This document shows positions 5,600 through 7,514 of a stretch of DNA of 7,514 nt, piece after piece. Under the pieces are notes generated by a model. That model saw only the letters and a program-made list of their open reading frames with translations, did no database searches and had not been told where the DNA came from. Source of the DNA: a bacterium. GTDB taxonomy: Bacteria > Verrucomicrobiota > Verrucomicrobiae > Opitutales > Opitutaceae. The position numbers and the translations under genes were made by a program. Within the stretch, counting starts at the first letter, position 1. Each line of letters starts with the position of its first letter. The DNA lies in assembly GCA_021780625.1 (NCBI GenBank), contig JAJXYI010000498.1, positions 1-7,514 on the forward strand, written 5' to 3'.

Positions 5600-6102
5600 A
5601 ACATTACCAACTCCTCGTACTCGTGAGCGTCGTCGCAGCATTCGGGTGTGCGCAGACGAAGGTCTACACACCGCAGGTTACTCCGACGCGTGTCGAGCTT
5701 AGCGGACTACCCGCGAGCATTGTTACCGTGGAGATCAACGACTTGCGCGCGGAGAAGAACCACAGCGATGCATTGGCTGCGGTTCTGAGGTCACAAGTCG
5801 AAAGTGCGTTGACACGTAGTCCGGCTCCTGAGGGTGCGACGCGGCACAGGCTTGTAATCGACGTGGTAGAGCATCGGTCCTACTTCACTTCGGGGACCTG
5901 GAACGCGTCCACCCGGCTTCGCGCGCGTCTTATAAGGTCAGACGGAAGCCTGCGGGGTCAGTGGGAGGGTTCAGGGTCCGGCAGGAGATCGAATATGTGG
6001 GGATACCACGACGCCAAGGCTGTGTCTCAGGATGCGTATAATAACGCTGTCTCTGACCTGCTATCGGCGCTCACCGCGGCCAGCATTGTCGGGCAGGACT
6101 GA
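5596..6102 (+). CDS. Small putative lipoprotein of unknown function
   Basis: A 168-residue protein beginning MKHYQLLVLVSVVAAFGCAQ: a short basic start, a hydrophobic stretch and a lipobox (AAFG-Cys18), so it is predicted to be lipid-anchored in the outer or inner membrane. I chose ATG 5596 over the in-frame ATG at 5590 because GGGAG (5585-5589) is well placed only for the later one. The mature part has alternating strand-like segments (SIVTVEINDLRAEKNHSDAL; HRLVIDVVEHRSYF; RLRARLIRSDGSL) and a C-terminal helix, reminiscent of YajG/DUF4410-like lipoproteins, but I do not recognise the family with confidence. It is AT-richer than its flanks and contains codons such as ATA and AGT that are rare around it. 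Only 22 bases separate its stop from repeat copy 4, so together they look like a gene-plus-repeat unit. Confidence 0.8.
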   Translation: MKHYQLLVLVSVVAAFGCAQTKVYTPQVTPTRVELSGLPASIVTVEINDLRAEKNHSDALAAVLRSQVESALTRSPAPEGATRHRLVIDVVEHRSYFTSGTWNASTRLRARLIRSDGSLRGQWEGSGSGRRSNMWGYHDAKAVSQDAYNNAVSDLLSALTAASIVGQD

Positions 6103-6124
6103 GACCAAGACTCCTCGTGCAGAA

Positions 6125-6349
6125 GACAATAGGCCGCATTAGCAGGTTCCGGCGACGCGCGGGCTCCCGGCGCGCAACAGGGCGCAACATAACGCCCGTT
6201 CTCAGACTCTGGAGACGCGCGCTGGCGGCACCGCCACCCCTCGACGCTTCGGCGGGCTCAGGGTCGGCCTGAGGCCCTCGAAGGGCGACGTCGCTCGGGG
6301 TGGCCCTGAGCGGAGTCGAAGGGCCAACCGCCGCGGCACTCTCACACAG
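6125..6349 (+). repeat. Dispersed compound repeat, copy 4 (with nested 91-bp insertion)
   Basis: The most complete copy: it begins GACAATAGGCCGCATTAGCA, continues with the GGCGACGCGCGGGC hairpin, a CAACA doublet, a CGCCCGTTCTC...GGAGACGCGCG hairpin and GCTGGCGGCACCGCC, then the nested 91-bp element (6236-6326), then ACCGCCGCGGCACTCTCACACAG. It has the same orientation as copies 1-3. It follows the lipoprotein gene by 22 bases. There is no gene truncation evident on its left side, unlike copies 2 and 3. Confidence 0.9.
6236..6326. repeat. Nested 91-bp inverted-repeat element inside repeat copy 4
   Basis: Same length and insertion point as the element in copy 1, differing at two bases (CGACGCTTCGG versus CGACCCTTCGG; GGGTCGGCC versus GGGTCGCCC). 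Ends CCCCTCGAC (6237-6245) and GTCGAAGGG (6315-6323) form a near-perfect inverted pair. An ACC triplet occurs at the left boundary of the insertion and just after it, possibly a short target duplication, although copy 2 has one extra G at the empty site. Confidence 0.8.
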
Positions 6350-6595
6350 CGCGTATCATCGCGTCGCGCGGCAAGAAGGCAAGCGCGGTCCGGTCCGGTG
6401 CCCACACGTCCGCCGTTCCCAGGGGAGACGGCCGGGTCGGACGCTCTTCAACACGGATCGTCATAATCCGGCGCGGGTTCTCGGTCGTAGGCCGGGCCGG
6501 GCGCGTCGTCTTGCGCCAGGCCCTCGTCGCCGGCCGCAAGAAGCGGCCCTTCGACTGGCCCAGGGCCGTCCCGAGCACCGTCGAGGGGCGGCGGG
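6350..6595. other. Gene-free GC-rich stretch
   Basis: No convincing gene. Minus-strand frames are open here, and one (6342-6578) has GC-rich third positions, but the predicted peptide is basic and low-complexity and matches nothing I recognise. It may be decayed remainder of the transposase whose fragment lies just upstream on the minus strand. It includes the 42-bp inverted-repeat element. Confidence 0.5.
6547..6588 (-). repeat. 42-bp inverted-repeat element, same ends as the nested 91-bp element
   Basis: Bounded by CCCTTCGAC (6547-6555) and GTCGAGGGG (6580-6588). On the minus strand this reads CCCCTCGAC ... GTCGAAGGG, identical to the 9-base ends of the two 91-bp elements, but with a shorter, different interior (GGTGCTCGGGACGG...GGCC). 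It sits just past the point where the transposase fragment stops matching. It is probably a member of the same small palindromic family in opposite orientation. Confidence 0.55.
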
Positions 6596-6793
6596 GCCCT
6601 CACCGACGACCGCCGCCCGCCAGGCCGCGCGGGGCGCCAGCACCCCGTAGTACAAGACGAGATTGACGCGCGGCCGCGGCGTGATCGCGGCGAGCCGTTC
6701 CAGAAGCTCCGTCGGCTCGAACAGGATGTCGGTCGTCCCGTCGCTCCAGCGGTACCGCAGGCGCAGCCGCACCGGGCCGTCGGGCGTCACCTT
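6596..6793 (-). pseudogene. IS91-like (Y2) transposase fragment
   Basis: Minus-strand frame reads KVTPDGPVRLRLRYRWSDGT, then TDILFEPTELLERLAAITPR, PRVNLVLYYGVLAPRAAWRA and AVVGEG. The W(R/S)DGTT..FEP.ELLERLAA..PRPR..L..Y.GV.APRA.WR sequence is the well-conserved region of IS91-type transposases just before the usual zinc-binding CPxC segment. The catalytic HUH/Tyr part upstream and the cysteine segment downstream are both missing, so this is an inactive relic. The frame extends to a start at 6865 but residues before KVTPDG do not look transposase-like. The downstream end coincides with the 42-bp inverted repeat. Confidence 0.72.
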
Positions 6794-6863
6794 CGGCCGC
6801 TCCTCGGCCTCCGCTGGCCGCACTCTCATGGGGAGCGTAGAATCGGCCGGAGGAGGACGAGTC

Positions 6864-7514
6864 ATGCGCTACCAGATGCTCGCGTGGCTGCTCGTCGGCG
6901 CCGGCGTGTACGGTTCCCCTGCCATGGCGCAGCCGCCGGCCGCGCCTCCGCCCCCGCCGCCTGCGCTCACCGGGAATGTCAGCGCCGGCGTCGCGATCAC
7001 CAGCGGGAACAGCGACACGACGAATTTCAACGGCAGTTATGAAGTGAAGTTCGATCCGAAGACCCGCAACGTGGTGAAGAGCGACGGGTTGTTCCTCTAC
7101 AGCAAGGCCAACGGCACACTGTCGGGCGAGCAGTACGCGCTGAAGGTTCGAGACGAATACTCGGTCAACGCCCGCACGTTCCTCTTCGGCGAGGTCCGGT
7201 ACCTGCACGACCGGTTCAAGGGCATCAGCTACCTGATCTCACCGACCGTCGGCGTCGGCTACAAGGTCGTGGACGAGACGGACACCTCGCTGGCGATCTC
7301 GGCCGGCGTTGGCGCCGTGTCGGAGAAGGATTACGGCCTCGACCTGCAGACCTCCGGCGCGGTGAGCTTCGAGGAGAAGCTGTCGCGCAAGCTCTCCTCG
7401 TCGGCGACCGCCGGGCAGTCGTTCTCGGCGCTCTGGCACATGGAAGACTTCGGCGACGGCCTGTATCTTTTCGGCGTGAACCTGACGGCAGCGCTCTCGG
7501 CGAGGCTGCAGTTG
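6864..7514 (+). CDS. DUF481-family outer-membrane protein, 3' partial
   Basis: 217 residues with no stop before the window edge. ATG 6864 has AGGAGG (6851-6856) seven bases upstream. A signal peptide is evident: MRYQMLAWLLVGAGVYGSPA then MAQPP, with likely cleavage after AMA, followed by a proline-rich linker (PPAAPPPPPP). The mature part starts TGNVSAGVAITSGNSDTTNF, the typical opening of DUF481 (YdiY-like, 'salt-induced outer-membrane protein') beta-barrels, and continues in alternating amphipathic strands (FLFGEVRYLHDRFKGISYLI; PTVGVGYKVV; LYLFGVNLTAALSARLQL). The family normally runs to about 240-260 residues, so little should be missing. Predicted location is the outer membrane; the function is not established. 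The upstream DNA is a transposase relic, so its promoter must lie within or arise from that sequence. Confidence 0.88.
   Translation, partial: MRYQMLAWLLVGAGVYGSPAMAQPPAAPPPPPPALTGNVSAGVAITSGNSDTTNFNGSYEVKFDPKTRNVVKSDGLFLYSKANGTLSGEQYALKVRDEYSVNARTFLFGEVRYLHDRFKGISYLISPTVGVGYKVVDETDTSLAISAGVGAVSEKDYGLDLQTSGAVSFEEKLSRKLSSSATAGQSFSALWHMEDFGDGLYLFGVNLTAALSARLQL

Noticed and set aside
4218..6349. Standard integron cassette array with attC sites
   Set aside because: The repeats lack a bounding RYYYAAC / GTTRRRY pair and fold into two separate hairpins rather than one long imperfect one; the genes next to copies 2 and 3 are truncated rather than complete, and no intact integrase is present.
1656..6349. 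CRISPR array
   Set aside because: Only four repeats of ~65-125 bp with spacers of hundreds to thousands of bases that contain genes; nothing like regular short repeat-spacer units.
6838..6843. TAGAAT as -10 box for the DUF481 gene
   Set aside because: Only 7 bases before the ribosome binding site, which would give almost no leader, and there is no good -35 sequence at 16-18 bases.
7239..7439. Minus-strand open frame at the right edge
   Set aside because: Antisense of the DUF481 gene, whose signal peptide and strand pattern are on the plus strand.

Overview
The DNA is GC-rich with strong G/C preference at third codon positions, GTG starts and AGGAGG-type ribosome binding sites. The gene content (S9A prolyl oligopeptidase, two-subunit 3-oxoacid CoA-transferase, stand-alone Rieske proteins, a DUF481 outer-membrane protein, relic transposases) suggests a soil-type Gram-negative bacterium. 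Acidobacteriota (Vicinamibacteria-like) is my best guess, but this is inferred from style and not proven.

Layout. (1) 2-1534 (+): C-terminal two thirds of a prolyl oligopeptidase, open at the left edge. (2) 1535-1871: gene-free, with degenerate GGGATTC-type tandem repeats followed by copy 1 of a dispersed repeat. (3) 1922-3245 (-): a tight four-gene redox operon, transcribed in the order Rieske protein, glutaredoxin, ferredoxin:thioredoxin-reductase-like catalytic protein, second Rieske protein. (4) 3359-4217 (-): a decayed CoA-transferase pair; scoB has a one-base frameshift and only the last ~57 codons of scoA remain, cut off by repeat copy 2. (5) 4218-6349: an accessory block divided by repeat copies 2, 3 and 4, all in the same orientation. 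It holds an intact YdeI/OmpD-associated-family gene, a truncated PLP aminotransferase, one or two C-terminal tails that look like tyrosine recombinases, and a small lipoprotein gene. These genes look AT-richer than their surroundings. (6) 6350-6860: gene-free apart from a fragment of an IS91-like transposase whose frame is lost at a 42-bp inverted repeat. (7) 6864-7514 (+): a DUF481-type outer-membrane protein, open at the right edge.

The main points of interest are two. First, a compound dispersed repeat (about 125 bp without insertion, two hairpins) occurs four times in direct orientation. Its GACAATAGG end directly abuts two gene truncations. Two copies carry the same 91-bp inverted-repeat insertion at the same internal site, while one copy is empty there. 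Second, the redox operon places an FTR-like catalytic subunit and a glutaredoxin between two Rieske proteins of different cysteine pattern, with no FTR variable subunit or ordinary ferredoxin in view. This suggests, but does not prove, a Rieske-driven dithiol/disulfide relay.
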